Shown here: positions 43,519-53,316 of the stretch, one piece after another
How positions within the stretch are numbered: the stretch's first letter is position 1
Layout of the letters: each line of letters starts with the position of its first letter
NCBI GenBank assembly: GCA_016707585.1
Contig: JADJHL010000003.1
Span: 1 to 64,000, forward strand
Length of the DNA stretch: 64,000 nt
Source of the DNA: Ignavibacteriales bacterium
Lineage (GTDB): Bacteria; Bacteroidota; Ignavibacteria; Ignavibacteriales; Ignavibacteriaceae
Direction: 5' to 3'
Notes under the pieces: model-generated
What the model was told of the DNA's origin: nothing
What the model saw: only the letters and a program-made list of their open reading frames with translations
The model's database searches: none
Program-made: the position numbers and the translations under genes

Positions 43519-44433
43519 TTGATAAATCAACATCAAAAAGCATTTAAAGAAGAAGCAGAAAAAGCAAATAAAGATTTGGGCAAAAGACCTGATTGGTTAA
43601 AAGTACGATTACCAATTGGTGAAAACTATTCGGATGTTAAAAATCTTATGCGCAGACAAAAACTAAATACTGTTTGCGAAGAGGCCAAATGTCCTAATAT
43701 TTCAGAATGCTGGAATCATCGCACAGCAACATTTATGATACTAGGTGATACTTGTACTCGTAGTTGTGGTTTTTGTAATATAAAAGTTGGAATCCCAAAT
43801 GAACTTGATGTTGAAGAACCAAAACGAGTTGTACTATCTGTTGTGGAATTAGACTTAAGACACGTTGTAATTACATCTGTAAACAGAGATGAATTAAAAG
43901 ATGGTGGATCAACAATATTTAAAGAATGTGTAAGATTGATTCGTGAACAGAAACCGGATTGTACTGTTGAAATTCTAATTCCGGATTTTAAAGGTGATGA
44001 AGATGCATTCAACATCATTATGCAAAATCCTCCGGATATTTTAAATCATAATATGGAAACTGTTCCAAGACTTTATCACGCTGTTCGTCCTCAAGCAAAG
44101 TATGAAAGAAGTTTGGAATTGATTAAATGGTTCAAATCTAATGGCCTTAAAACTAAAAGCGGAATAATGGTTGGAATTGGTGAAAAACCAGAAGAAGTAT
44201 TAGAACTAATGAAGGATTTAGTTGGAGCAGGGTGTGATATTTTAACAATAGGGCAGTATTTACAGCCAACGAAAGAGCATTTACCAGTTGATAGATTTGT
44301 TACTCCAGATGAGTTTAAGATGTACAAAGAAGAGGGTTTAAAAATTGGATTTAAGATAGTAGAATCTTCTCCACTTGTTAGAAGTTCTTATCACGCAGAT
44401 GAACATGCCAGAGCAATTTTTGACGCAGAATAA
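43519..44433 (+). CDS. lipA: Lipoyl synthase LipA
   Basis: Product of 304 residues starting with TTG at 43519; no better start lies nearby and the N-terminus matches the family from the first helix. Two [4Fe-4S] sites are visible: the auxiliary, sulfur-donating cluster (Cys53, Cys58, Cys64 in CEEAKCPNISEC) and the radical-SAM cluster (Cys79, Cys83, Cys86 in CTRSCGFC). The C-terminal RSSYHADE holds the conserved serine. It inserts two sulfur atoms into octanoyl groups placed by LipB. It completes the lipoate pathway beside the enzymes that use it. Confidence 0.95.
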   Translation: MINQHQKAFKEEAEKANKDLGKRPDWLKVRLPIGENYSDVKNLMRRQKLNTVCEEAKCPNISECWNHRTATFMILGDTCTRSCGFCNIKVGIPNELDVEEPKRVVLSVVELDLRHVVITSVNRDELKDGGSTIFKECVRLIREQKPDCTVEILIPDFKGDEDAFNIIMQNPPDILNHNMETVPRLYHAVRPQAKYERSLELIKWFKSNGLKTKSGIMVGIGEKPEEVLELMKDLVGAGCDILTIGQYLQPTKEHLPVDRFVTPDEFKMYKEEGLKIGFKIVESSPLVRSSYHADEHARAIFDAE

Positions 44434-44546
44434 TATTGAATTAATAACCATTTATTTACACATAATTCAGTTTCTAATTAGCATTAATCTGCTTAATTTA
44501 GCCTCGCTAAAAAATTAAACTAAGTTTATAGAGATATCTTTACTTG

Positions 44547-46661
44547 ATGAAATTTAAAACCGCATTTCTTATCCTTCTTCTGCAAATAACTTTATCAGTT
44601 TTAATTGTTGCTCAAGAAAATCAGACAACTTTGCAAAAACCAGCAGATGATGATAACTCCAAATACACAAATGTTGGTAACATTGGTTTAACAGTTACAA
44701 ACTTTGGAATGTACGGACACGGTTTTTCACTGTGGCCTGATCAACCTAATTGTGAGTATCCAATTGGCTCTGGAATTGAGCATCTTTTTGGTGGTGGATT
44801 GTGGTTTGGAGGAATTATTAGAGGCACTTATGAGCCATTTGTTACCACTGCTTCTATTGATGCTTCTTCAATCTCTGCAACTAGAGGTGGAGGTTTTGAG
44901 TACACAAATAGTATTGGACAAAAAGTAATTGAACGGTCATCACTATTTGATTCTCCATTTTATTACCCTTCAGCGATTTCTCATCAAGACTTTATAATGG
45001 ATTACACAGATACTAATATTGTTTATCCTGGTCCTTTACCTGTTCCAATTGTTGATCATAATCCGCTGGGTATTGTTGTGCACCAAGAATCATATACCTG
45101 GAATTTTCCTTTTGCTAATTTCTTTGTGATAATGAATTATAATATTAAAAACGTATCTGAAAAATTCATTGATAGTGTTTTCATAGGATTGTGGACTGAT
45201 ACTGTTGTTAGAAATACAAAAATTACCGGCAGAAATTTTAATACTGCATTTTATTCTAAAGGTGGAAACGGTTTTAACGATTCAATCAAAATTGCTTATG
45301 AATATGATTCTAATGGCGATCCTGGTTTCACTGATAGCTATGTTGGAATTCAATACCTTGGTTCAGAACCAAAAATATCTGATAGAATTTTGATGGATGA
45401 TGATTCAGTTTCTTCAGTCAGTTTTGTTAGTTGGACACACAATGGTTCTGATCCTTCTTTTTTTACACCGTTAGACGATTTACAAAGATTTAATAAACTT
45501 AGAGGTTATTTTGATATAGGTGGCACTCAAAGATGGAAGAACCCTATTAATCCATCAACTTTTAGAATCCCATCAAACCGATCTATATTAATTTCTAGTG
45601 GTCCATTTTCAACTATCGCTCCAGGTGATTCAATAAACGTTGTTTTTGCAATCGTGTGCGCAAAAAAATATGGTGATGATCTAGCCTCTCTAGATACAGA
45701 GGAACAAAAAACAAATTTATACATCAATGCTGATTGGGCTTTACGTGCATATTTTGGTGAAGATAGAAATCGTAATGGAATATTAGAAACAAATGAAGAT
45801 TTAGATGGTAATGGAAAAATCACACGATATATTCTTCCAACTCCACCTACAACACCTAAAGTAAAAGTTGTTCCGGATAATCAGAAAGCTACAATTTATT
45901 GGGATAGAAGAGCTGAACTTTCTATTGATCCAATTTCCGGCAAACAAGATTTTGAAGGTTATAAACTTTATAGAACTCAAGCAGGTTTTGATTTAACACA
46001 AACACAAAATTTACAAAACTCTTTGGTTGTTCTAGCTGAATTTGATAGCACAGGAAACAGTATAGGATTTAATACAGGATTTTCTAATGTAAGATTAGAT
46101 GAACCTGTTACTTTTCCGAATGACACAACAAAATATTATTACAAGTTTGATCTGGATAATTTGTTAAATGGCTGGCAATATGTTTATTCTGTTACAGCAT
46201 TTGATGAAGGCGATCCATCAAATGATCTTGATATTTTAGAATCAAGTTCAATAGCTAATTACCAGAGAATTGTTCCTGGAACTCCAGCAACAGAAGATGT
46301 AAATGCAGAGGTTGGTGTTTATCCAAATCCATATTATGGAAATGCAGTTTGGGATGGAAGTTCTGAACGACTAAGAAAAATATATTTTTATAATCTTCCT
46401 ACAGAATGTGAAGTAACTATTTATACACTTGCCGGCGATATTGTAAAAAAGTTTAGTCACGATGCAACAAGTAATGGATCAGATACAAGATGGTTTGAAA
46501 ATTATGCTAGCGATGAAAAACAAATTTTTGCTGGTGGTGAACATGCCTGGGATTTAGTAACTGACAATGATCAGGCAATTGCAACAGGCTTGTATTTGTT
46601 TACCGTTAAGAATAGCAAAACGGCTGAAATTAAAACTGGAAAATTTTTAATAATTAAATAA
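44547..46661 (+). CDS. Secreted protein with T9SS-like C-terminal domain, unknown function
   Basis: Product of 704 residues from the ATG at 44547 (a TTG one codon earlier is also open). The signal peptide ends near IVAQ. The middle is a beta-rich domain with GLWTDTVVR and calcium-site-like EDRNRNGILETNEDLDGNGKI (about 410-430, EF-hand or dockerin-like spacing DxNxNGxL), followed by an FN3-like unit (KVVPDNQKATIYWDRRAE). The last 110 residues start GVYPNPYYGNAVWDG and end AEIKTGKFLIIK, a form of the T9SS sorting domain. It is probably exported to the surface. The next gene begins 12 bases later, so the two share a transcript. Confidence 0.7.
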   Translation: MKFKTAFLILLLQITLSVLIVAQENQTTLQKPADDDNSKYTNVGNIGLTVTNFGMYGHGFSLWPDQPNCEYPIGSGIEHLFGGGLWFGGIIRGTYEPFVTTASIDASSISATRGGGFEYTNSIGQKVIERSSLFDSPFYYPSAISHQDFIMDYTDTNIVYPGPLPVPIVDHNPLGIVVHQESYTWNFPFANFFVIMNYNIKNVSEKFIDSVFIGLWTDTVVRNTKITGRNFNTAFYSKGGNGFNDSIKIAYEYDSNGDPGFTDSYVGIQYLGSEPKISDRILMDDDSVSSVSFVSWTHNGSDPSFFTPLDDLQRFNKLRGYFDIGGTQRWKNPINPSTFRIPSNRSILISSGPFSTIAPGDSINVVFAIVCAKKYGDDLASLDTEEQKTNLYINADWALRAYFGEDRNRNGILETNEDLDGNGKITRYILPTPPTTPKVKVVPDNQKATIYWDRRAELSIDPISGKQDFEGYKLYRTQAGFDLTQTQNLQNSLVVLAEFDSTGNSIGFNTGFSNVRLDEPVTFPNDTTKYYYKFDLDNLLNGWQYVYSVTAFDEGDPSNDLDILESSSIANYQRIVPGTPATEDVNAEVGVYPNPYYGNAVWDGSSERLRKIYFYNLPTECEVTIYTLAGDIVKKFSHDATSNGSDTRWFENYASDEKQIFAGGEHAWDLVTDNDQAIATGLYLFTVKNSKTAEIKTGKFLIIK

Positions 46662-46673
46662 TAGGAGAGTTAA

Positions 46674-48779
46674 ATGAAAACTAAACTTTTTTTACTTTTT
46701 GCAGTAATGTTCATCTTTTCGATGAATTTACTTGCTCAAACATATCCTTTAGTAACATTGCAGGATATTCAAGGTGTTCCAGACTCACTACTTGGAACCG
46801 ATCCACCATCACCATTAAATGGTGATACAGTTAGAGTTCAAGGAATTGCACTTGTTAGTACAGTTATTGATCCAGATACAAATCGTGGAGTGATTATATC
46901 TGCTGGTGCTAGATGGGCAGGATATATTCAAGATCCAGAAAGTGATTTATGGGGTGGATTAAATATTATTCAAAATGATACTAATGGTGTTGCTCAAGGT
47001 ACTTTTTTTGATTTAGTTGATAGTGCTGATATCGTTGAGTTTACCGGTATTGTTACAGAATTTAATACTACTACAGAATTAATTTTGATAACAGCACCGC
47101 AACCAATTCCAGTTCAAATTATAGAAAATCGTCCTAATCGTCCGGCACCAATAGAATTAGAAATTGCTGATTTATTTACAACATCAAACGGTTACAATTT
47201 TGATGCAGAAAAATATGAAGGTATGCTGGTTATTTTTAGAAATGTTATAACTTCAGATAGAGCATCAAACGGAAATTTTAAAATAAATGATTTTAATGGT
47301 CACTCAGCATTTATTTATAATCAATCAAGATATTTTAAAACCGGTACACCTGGTATTATTCCTGGTTATCAACCACCACTTGATGGTTCTTACTTAGAAT
47401 ATTTAATAGGAATTGTTACTACAAGAACAGATGGATATTATATTGTTCCAGTTTATCCTGGTGATGTTGGTCCGGTTTTACAAAGTCCACCTGTTGTTTC
47501 ATCCATAAGAAGAAATATAGTGGAAGTTACATCAAATCAACCAGTTGATGTATCTGCAAAAATAAAAGATCTTGATGGAACAGTTTCAGAAGCACGTGTA
47601 TATTTTTCGGTTAATGGCGCAGCACGTGATTCTGTTCAAATGACATTTTCAACATCTGATTCATTATACAAAGGAACTATTCCTGGTGTAGTTGCAGATT
47701 CAGCATTAGTTGATTTTTATATCTGGGCAAAGGATAACCAGAATTTAATTAGTGTTACTCCGGTTGATACAATAAAACAAAAATATTTTTATTTAGTTCT
47801 TAATAGACCTTTAACAATTAGAGACGTGCAATACAGCCCATTTGGCGGAGGTTATAGTGCTTATAATAATTATAATGTAATGTTATCCGGAGTTATTACT
47901 GCTGATTCATCAGATATAAAAGGTTTTGGAAGTACGCCACTCAGATTATACATGCAAGATGGTACCGGACCGTGGAGTGGAATCCAGATTGGAACTAGTG
48001 GTCCTTTGGGTACTACAGTATTAAATCTTAATCGTGGAGATAATGTTCAAATGAATGGTGTTATTAGGGAATCATTTGATGTAACACGAATTGATAGCTT
48101 AATTGCCCTCACAGTTAGTTCAACCGGCAATGCATTACCTGATGCTGAAGTTTTAACTACTGGTACAATTGGTACATCCGGAAATAATGTAATTGGAAAA
48201 GAAGAATGGGAAAGTGTTCTTGTTCAATATAATGATGTAACTATTACAGCGGTTAGCGCAGATGGAACATCAAATTTTGGTGAGATGTATATAAGTGATG
48301 GTTCCGGAAATACAAGAGTTGAACTTGAAGATGGAAATCATTCATATCATAACGGAACAATATCTGAAAGACCAATATTAGTTATTCAGGATGCAACTTT
48401 TGAAGCGATTAAAGGAGTTCTTTATTACTCATTTAGTAACTACAAATTAGCACCTAGAAAAAATGATGATTTTGTAAACTATTCCACTGATGTTATAACT
48501 GAAGGTAACTTACCAACAGATTTTTCAATCTCACAAAACTATCCTAATCCATTTAACCCATCAACAACAATAAATTATGCTCTTCCTAAAGAAGAAATGG
48601 TTGTTGTAAAAGTGTATAATATTTTAGGACAGGTTGTTAGAACACTTGTAAACCAAAATCAATCAGCTGGTAATTATACTATATCATTTAAAGCAAATGA
48701 ATTAACTTCTGGAATATATTTCTACAGTATTCAGGCTGGTAATTTCAATCAAGTTAAAAAGATGATGTTGATTAAATAA
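46674..48779 (+). CDS. T9SS-sorted surface protein with OB-fold-like domains
   Basis: Product of 701 residues. GGAG lies before the ATG and the signal peptide ends LLAQT. Two OB-fold-like, nucleic-acid-binding-type segments are suggested at about 30-230 (GDTVRVQGIALVSTVI, then YIQDPESDLWGGLNI) and about 380-600 (VMLSGVITADSSDI, LYMQDGTGPWSGIQIGTSG, then YISDGSGNTRVEL). A beta-sandwich lies between them. The last 85 residues are a clear type A sorting domain (SQNYPNPFNPSTTINYALP, ending VKKMMLIK). The OB-like pattern is shared with the phospholipase D-domain protein at 55370-57685. Binding of a polymer is inferred, not shown. Confidence 0.75.
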   Translation: MKTKLFLLFAVMFIFSMNLLAQTYPLVTLQDIQGVPDSLLGTDPPSPLNGDTVRVQGIALVSTVIDPDTNRGVIISAGARWAGYIQDPESDLWGGLNIIQNDTNGVAQGTFFDLVDSADIVEFTGIVTEFNTTTELILITAPQPIPVQIIENRPNRPAPIELEIADLFTTSNGYNFDAEKYEGMLVIFRNVITSDRASNGNFKINDFNGHSAFIYNQSRYFKTGTPGIIPGYQPPLDGSYLEYLIGIVTTRTDGYYIVPVYPGDVGPVLQSPPVVSSIRRNIVEVTSNQPVDVSAKIKDLDGTVSEARVYFSVNGAARDSVQMTFSTSDSLYKGTIPGVVADSALVDFYIWAKDNQNLISVTPVDTIKQKYFYLVLNRPLTIRDVQYSPFGGGYSAYNNYNVMLSGVITADSSDIKGFGSTPLRLYMQDGTGPWSGIQIGTSGPLGTTVLNLNRGDNVQMNGVIRESFDVTRIDSLIALTVSSTGNALPDAEVLTTGTIGTSGNNVIGKEEWESVLVQYNDVTITAVSADGTSNFGEMYISDGSGNTRVELEDGNHSYHNGTISERPILVIQDATFEAIKGVLYYSFSNYKLAPRKNDDFVNYSTDVITEGNLPTDFSISQNYPNPFNPSTTINYALPKEEMVVVKVYNILGQVVRTLVNQNQSAGNYTISFKANELTSGIYFYSIQAGNFNQVKKMMLIK

Positions 48780-48819
48780 ATTGGTTTATAGAAGCCTGTA
48801 CAAAAAATAAATAATTCTG

Positions 48820-48894
48820 TTTGTCATTCCCACACAAGTGGGAATGCATTTTTTTTTTGATGTTATGGATTCCCGTTTTCACGGGAATGACAAA
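48820..48894. repeat. 75-base palindromic element with matching ends
   Basis: The ends TTTGTCATTCCC and GGGAATGACAAA are perfect 12-base inverted repeats. Inside are two hairpins, CATTCCCAC/GTGGGAATG (followed by a T-rich run that could terminate the upstream transcript) and ATTCCCGT/ACGGGAAT. The structure resembles a miniature inverted-repeat element, but no transposase or clear target duplication was seen. Confidence 0.75.
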
Positions 48895-48978
48895 GTAGTT
48901 ACAAAAGTTGCAGTTGCTTTATTAAATTGTATAAAATCTATAAAGTATTTAAAAATTATTTGTTACTTGTTTAGATAA

Positions 48979-50508
48979 ATGAAAAAAACTTTACTTACAT
49001 CATTCTTTCTATTTTCGTTGGTACTAATCATATCATGCGGAGAAGATTTTATTGATAACCCGACTGGTAATAAATCACCTGAAACAAGCATTTCTCTATT
49101 TCCGGATTCTAGTATTACTCCACAACCAAGCAGATTAAAAGTTAGTTGGTGGGGTGATGATGTAGATGGATTGATAGTTGGATTTTATTATAGTTGGGAT
49201 GGCACAACCTGGACATTTACAGATGAAAATGAAATTCTATTTTCACTTCAAATCGGTGCAGGTGATACAACTTACGCATTTAAAGTTTCATCTGTTGATA
49301 ATAGTGGTAATGGAATATATGATAATCAAGTAATACAAAATGGAATAAATTTTGGACCCGAACCTTTTGTTGATGCCAATAATAATGGCATATTTAATCG
49401 AGGTGAGAAATATTTTGATATTGGTTTGATTGATCCAACTCCGGCTACATTAAATTTTCCATTAAAAAATACTGCACCTACAATCGAATGGAATTCATTA
49501 AGTACAATTCCTGAAATATCATTCCCGGTTATGTCATTTGGCTGGAATGTAGATGACCTTGATGGAATAAGTACGATACTAAAAATTAATATCGCACTTA
49601 ATGATACAACTGATCCAAATAAAATTGTTGCATTGGATGGAAGTGTTAGAACAATAACACTAAGAACTAAAGAGTTTAATTCTTCTGATCCGCAAATGGA
49701 AATATTAATTGAAGGAATTGAAACAAATATCTTTTCAGAAAAATTGCATGGTTTAAAGTTTGATGATTACAATAAGTTTTATGTTCAGGCAGTAGATATT
49801 TCTGGCGCAACATCTCAATTTATTTCTTTGCCCGATACATCCAAAACCTGGTTTGTAAAAAAACCTAAAGGTGATGTTCTTATAATGGATGACTATTCAA
49901 CTTCAGATGGTGCCGCTGCATTTTATGATACAATGATGGATAGTTTAGGACTTACTAATAAGTATGATGTGTATGATTTTCTTGGACAAAAACCACCTTA
50001 TACAAACATAACATTTTTGCAAACTCTTAAATTATTTAAATATGTTTTGTGGTACAGCGATAATAATCCTTCATTAGATTTAGCTGCTTCATCAGTACAA
50101 AAATTTATTGATGCTGGCGGTAAGATTGCATTCTCAATGCAATTTCCGCAAACAGTTGATCCGGTTTTATTGCAGAGTTTTCTTCCTATAAATTCAGATA
50201 GCTTGTTTACTAAAACTTCTATTTTACCAAACACAATTATATCTGCTGATACAACGAATTCTGAATATCCACAACTTACAATTTCTACGAGTTTGTTTAG
50301 AATAAAATCATTTTATCTAAATCCAAATGGAGCAATTCCGATTTATTATTTTCCAAACAAAGAACTTAGAGGATTTATTGGTTTCTTCAATAATACAAAG
50401 TCTTTATTCTTCTATGGATTGCCGTTAAGTAAATCAAATGCTGGCTCAGCAAATGTACCAGCTTTACTTTCAAAAATCTTTTTTGAAGATTTTGGAGTAA
50501 CTCCATGA
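48979..50508 (+). CDS. Lipoprotein preceding a TonB receptor, possible surface-binding partner
   Basis: Product of 509 residues. The signal peptide ends in the lipobox IISC followed by GEDFIDNPTG. Residues about 30-130 read as an FN3 or Ig-like domain (PSRLKVSWWGDDVDGLIVGFYYSWDG). A second beta domain contains FGWNVDDLDG, and the C-terminal half is alpha/beta with KGDVLIMDDYSTSDG and IDAGGKIAFSMQFPQ, reminiscent of a flavodoxin or amidotransferase-like fold. The stop overlaps the TonB receptor start by four bases (ATGA). Its position before a SusC-like receptor resembles a SusD-type partner, but the fold does not look like SusD. Confidence 0.65.
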   Translation: MKKTLLTSFFLFSLVLIISCGEDFIDNPTGNKSPETSISLFPDSSITPQPSRLKVSWWGDDVDGLIVGFYYSWDGTTWTFTDENEILFSLQIGAGDTTYAFKVSSVDNSGNGIYDNQVIQNGINFGPEPFVDANNNGIFNRGEKYFDIGLIDPTPATLNFPLKNTAPTIEWNSLSTIPEISFPVMSFGWNVDDLDGISTILKINIALNDTTDPNKIVALDGSVRTITLRTKEFNSSDPQMEILIEGIETNIFSEKLHGLKFDDYNKFYVQAVDISGATSQFISLPDTSKTWFVKKPKGDVLIMDDYSTSDGAAAFYDTMMDSLGLTNKYDVYDFLGQKPPYTNITFLQTLKLFKYVLWYSDNNPSLDLAASSVQKFIDAGGKIAFSMQFPQTVDPVLLQSFLPINSDSLFTKTSILPNTIISADTTNSEYPQLTISTSLFRIKSFYLNPNGAIPIYYFPNKELRGFIGFFNNTKSLFFYGLPLSKSNAGSANVPALLSKIFFEDFGVTP

Positions 50509-53315
50509 AAAAGATTTTTACTTTATTATTGTTTGTGTTAGTTACTTCGCTCATTCTGCCACAGAATTCAGGTAATCTTTCCGGAACTGTAACAGATGCA
50601 TTAACTGGTGATGCATTACCCGGAGTTAATGTTATAATTAAAGGTACGTACTTTGGTACAGCTACAGATTTGAACGGAAAATTTAAATTAAATAATATTT
50701 CTGCTGGCACTTATAATATTGATATCTCATTGATTGGATATAAAACTGTTCAATACGCAGGATTTGAAATTGAAAGCGGAAAAACTAAATCATTAGAAAT
50801 TAATTTGGAAGAAACTGTCCTTACTTTGGGTCAGGATGTTGTTGTAATTGGCGAAAAACCTTTAATGGATGTTGAGGAAACTCAGAGTAAAAGGACTGTA
50901 ACTAAAGAAGATCTTGATATTGCTGTAATTGAAAACATTGCTGACATTGTAACGCAACAATCCGGTGTTGTAAAATCAGATAACTCAATTCATATTCGCG
51001 GCGGGAGATCATACGAAAATGCTTTTTTACTGGATGGTGTTTCTGTTCAAGATCCACTTGCGGGTACAGGATTTGGATTACAACTTTCTGCAAATGCAAT
51101 TGAAGAAGTTGAAGTGATTACTGGCGGATTTAATGCTGAATTTGGTCAGGCTACTTCTGGAGTTGTAAATGTTAAAACGCGCGAAGGTGGTAATAAATAT
51201 TCAGGATCGATATCTTATAAAAGAGATTATCTTGAAGATAAAACATCTTACCACGTTTTTAATACTGATATTGTTGAAGGAAATTTAAGTGGTCCAGAAC
51301 CAATAACTTCATTTATTCTTCCATCATTGGGATTAGAAATTCCTGGTGAAGTTACTTTCTTTAGTAGTTTCTATACAGGATTAACTGACGGAATAACTCA
51401 GGGATATTTTAAACCAACTGCAAATAGATTAGTATCATCAATATTTTATGATACTCGTTTTGCACCTAAAGCTGAGAACAATTGGTTTTGGTTAGCTAAA
51501 ATTACTTATAAATATTCTCCGACTTTAAAATTTTCATACTCGTTTAATCAGTCGGTTAACATAAATCAAAATTCACAATCGCTGCAATCAAATCTTGAGT
51601 ATGTGGAGCCAAGTCCTGGTTATCAATATAATTATCAGTACATACTTGATGAGGCAAATACTTTTACACATAATAATAAATATCATTCTGTTGGAGTTAC
51701 ACATACACTTAGCTCAAAAACATTTTATGAATTAAAGATTAATAATTTTTATACACACCTAAGAGCAGATGCTAATGGAAGAAATTGGCAAAATTATAAT
51801 GAGCCAAAAGATATTGTTACATTTCCGATTGAGTACTATAATATCAATAGAGATACAATTGGTGTAATTCCTGGCGATGGTTTTTGGGATGTAGGCAGTC
51901 CATTTACATGGCGTGATCATTATGTTGAAGAATTTTCTGTTCGTGGCGATCTAACAAATTTCTTTGATGAGAAAAATAAATTTAAAGCTGGATTTAATTT
52001 TCAATTTCAGCAAATGCAGGTTATTGATATCTATAAACCGTGGATTGGTGAACTTGGTTTAAATAATGATATTTATAAAGTTTATCCTGCATTGGGATCA
52101 TTATATGCACAGGATAATATTAATTTTAGTGGAATGATTTTAAATTTTGGATTAAGGTTAGATTATTGGTTTCCAGGTAAGTATGTTGATGATGCAGTTG
52201 AAAATCCTGATGTTGTTACAATTCCTGATGAGATTAGAGTTAAATATAAAGAAGATACTTTTGCATGGTTTGGTGGTAGAAGATTCAAAGCGAGATTAAG
52301 TCCGCGACTTGGTATTTCACATCCGGTTTCAGATAATCAAACATTGTTTTTTTCTTACGGACATTTTAGTAAATGGCCAAAACCACAATTTATTTATGCA
52401 AAGTTAGATCCTTTAAATGCACAATCCTCGTTTCAAAAATTTGGTAATCCAAACTTAAATCCTGAAACTACAGTTGCATATGAATTAGGATTAAAAACAC
52501 AATTTTCTTCTGATGATGTTTTAACATTAACAACTTATTATAAAGATATTTTTGATTATGTAAATACTCGAACTGCAAAAATTGTTTCTGCAAGATTTGC
52601 AACAGAAAGTTTTATCACTTATGTAAATTCAGATTATGCACGTTCACGTGGAATCGAATTTGAATATCGCAAACGAATTGGTAAATGGTTTAATGGAAAT
52701 GCTTCACTTACTTACGCAATTGTAACCGGCAAAAGTTCTTCAGCAGATGAAGGTGTTTTAGTTTTGCAAGGTGACTTGAATGAATCAATAAAAGAACAAT
52801 ATGTACCTTGGGATAGACCACTAACTGCTTCTGTCTCAACAAGTTTTTATGTTGAAAGAGAGCAACCTTTATTTGGATTTGCGCCTGGAATTTTAGACGA
52901 TTATAATCTTTACTTAAGATTTTTCTTTCAATCTGGTAAAAGATATACAACAGCAGTCTATACCGGTTTTGTTGATGAGCAGGGAAGAGCAGAGTATGAA
53001 TATGTTACAAATGAACGATATAGCAAGGTTGGTGATGATTGGTTTTGGGTTGATTTAAATTTTGAAAAGTACTTCCAGTTATTTGGGATGAAATTCGCAA
53101 TAAGTGTAGAAGTTAATAATCTGCTTGATACAAAAAACTCAGCAATTATAAATCCAGTGACTGGTAAGGCTTATGAATACGGTGATGATGTTCCGGCAAG
53201 CTGGAACGATCCTCGTTACCCTGATTTGCAAGCACCAATTACTTCTTATCCATTTAATCCTGCAAGATATTTAACTCGTAGAAATATAAAATTTGGTGTG
53301 AGTTTGAGATTTTAA
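50505..53315 (+). CDS. TonB-dependent outer-membrane receptor with carboxypeptidase-regulatory N-terminus
   Basis: Product of 936 residues. A signal peptide (1-20) is followed by a CarboxypepD-like beta-sandwich at about 25-115 (LSGTVTDALTGDALPGVNVI), a plug domain at about 120-235 (IHIRGGRSYENAFLLDGVSVQDP, then VEVITGGFNAEFGQATSGVVNV), and a 22-strand barrel to the C-terminal Phe (KFGVSLRF). Such receptors import large ligands using the TonB energy system. The start overlaps the preceding lipoprotein's stop, and a PorV/PorQ gene begins one base after its own stop. The ligand is unknown; neighbours suggest a polymer processed on the surface. Confidence 0.88.
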   Translation: MKKIFTLLLFVLVTSLILPQNSGNLSGTVTDALTGDALPGVNVIIKGTYFGTATDLNGKFKLNNISAGTYNIDISLIGYKTVQYAGFEIESGKTKSLEINLEETVLTLGQDVVVIGEKPLMDVEETQSKRTVTKEDLDIAVIENIADIVTQQSGVVKSDNSIHIRGGRSYENAFLLDGVSVQDPLAGTGFGLQLSANAIEEVEVITGGFNAEFGQATSGVVNVKTREGGNKYSGSISYKRDYLEDKTSYHVFNTDIVEGNLSGPEPITSFILPSLGLEIPGEVTFFSSFYTGLTDGITQGYFKPTANRLVSSIFYDTRFAPKAENNWFWLAKITYKYSPTLKFSYSFNQSVNINQNSQSLQSNLEYVEPSPGYQYNYQYILDEANTFTHNNKYHSVGVTHTLSSKTFYELKINNFYTHLRADANGRNWQNYNEPKDIVTFPIEYYNINRDTIGVIPGDGFWDVGSPFTWRDHYVEEFSVRGDLTNFFDEKNKFKAGFNFQFQQMQVIDIYKPWIGELGLNNDIYKVYPALGSLYAQDNINFSGMILNFGLRLDYWFPGKYVDDAVENPDVVTIPDEIRVKYKEDTFAWFGGRRFKARLSPRLGISHPVSDNQTLFFSYGHFSKWPKPQFIYAKLDPLNAQSSFQKFGNPNLNPETTVAYELGLKTQFSSDDVLTLTTYYKDIFDYVNTRTAKIVSARFATESFITYVNSDYARSRGIEFEYRKRIGKWFNGNASLTYAIVTGKSSSADEGVLVLQGDLNESIKEQYVPWDRPLTASVSTSFYVEREQPLFGFAPGILDDYNLYLRFFFQSGKRYTTAVYTGFVDEQGRAEYEYVTNERYSKVGDDWFWVDLNFEKYFQLFGMKFAISVEVNNLLDTKNSAIINPVTGKAYEYGDDVPASWNDPRYPDLQAPITSYPFNPARYLTRRNIKFGVSLRF

Positions 53316-53316
53316 T

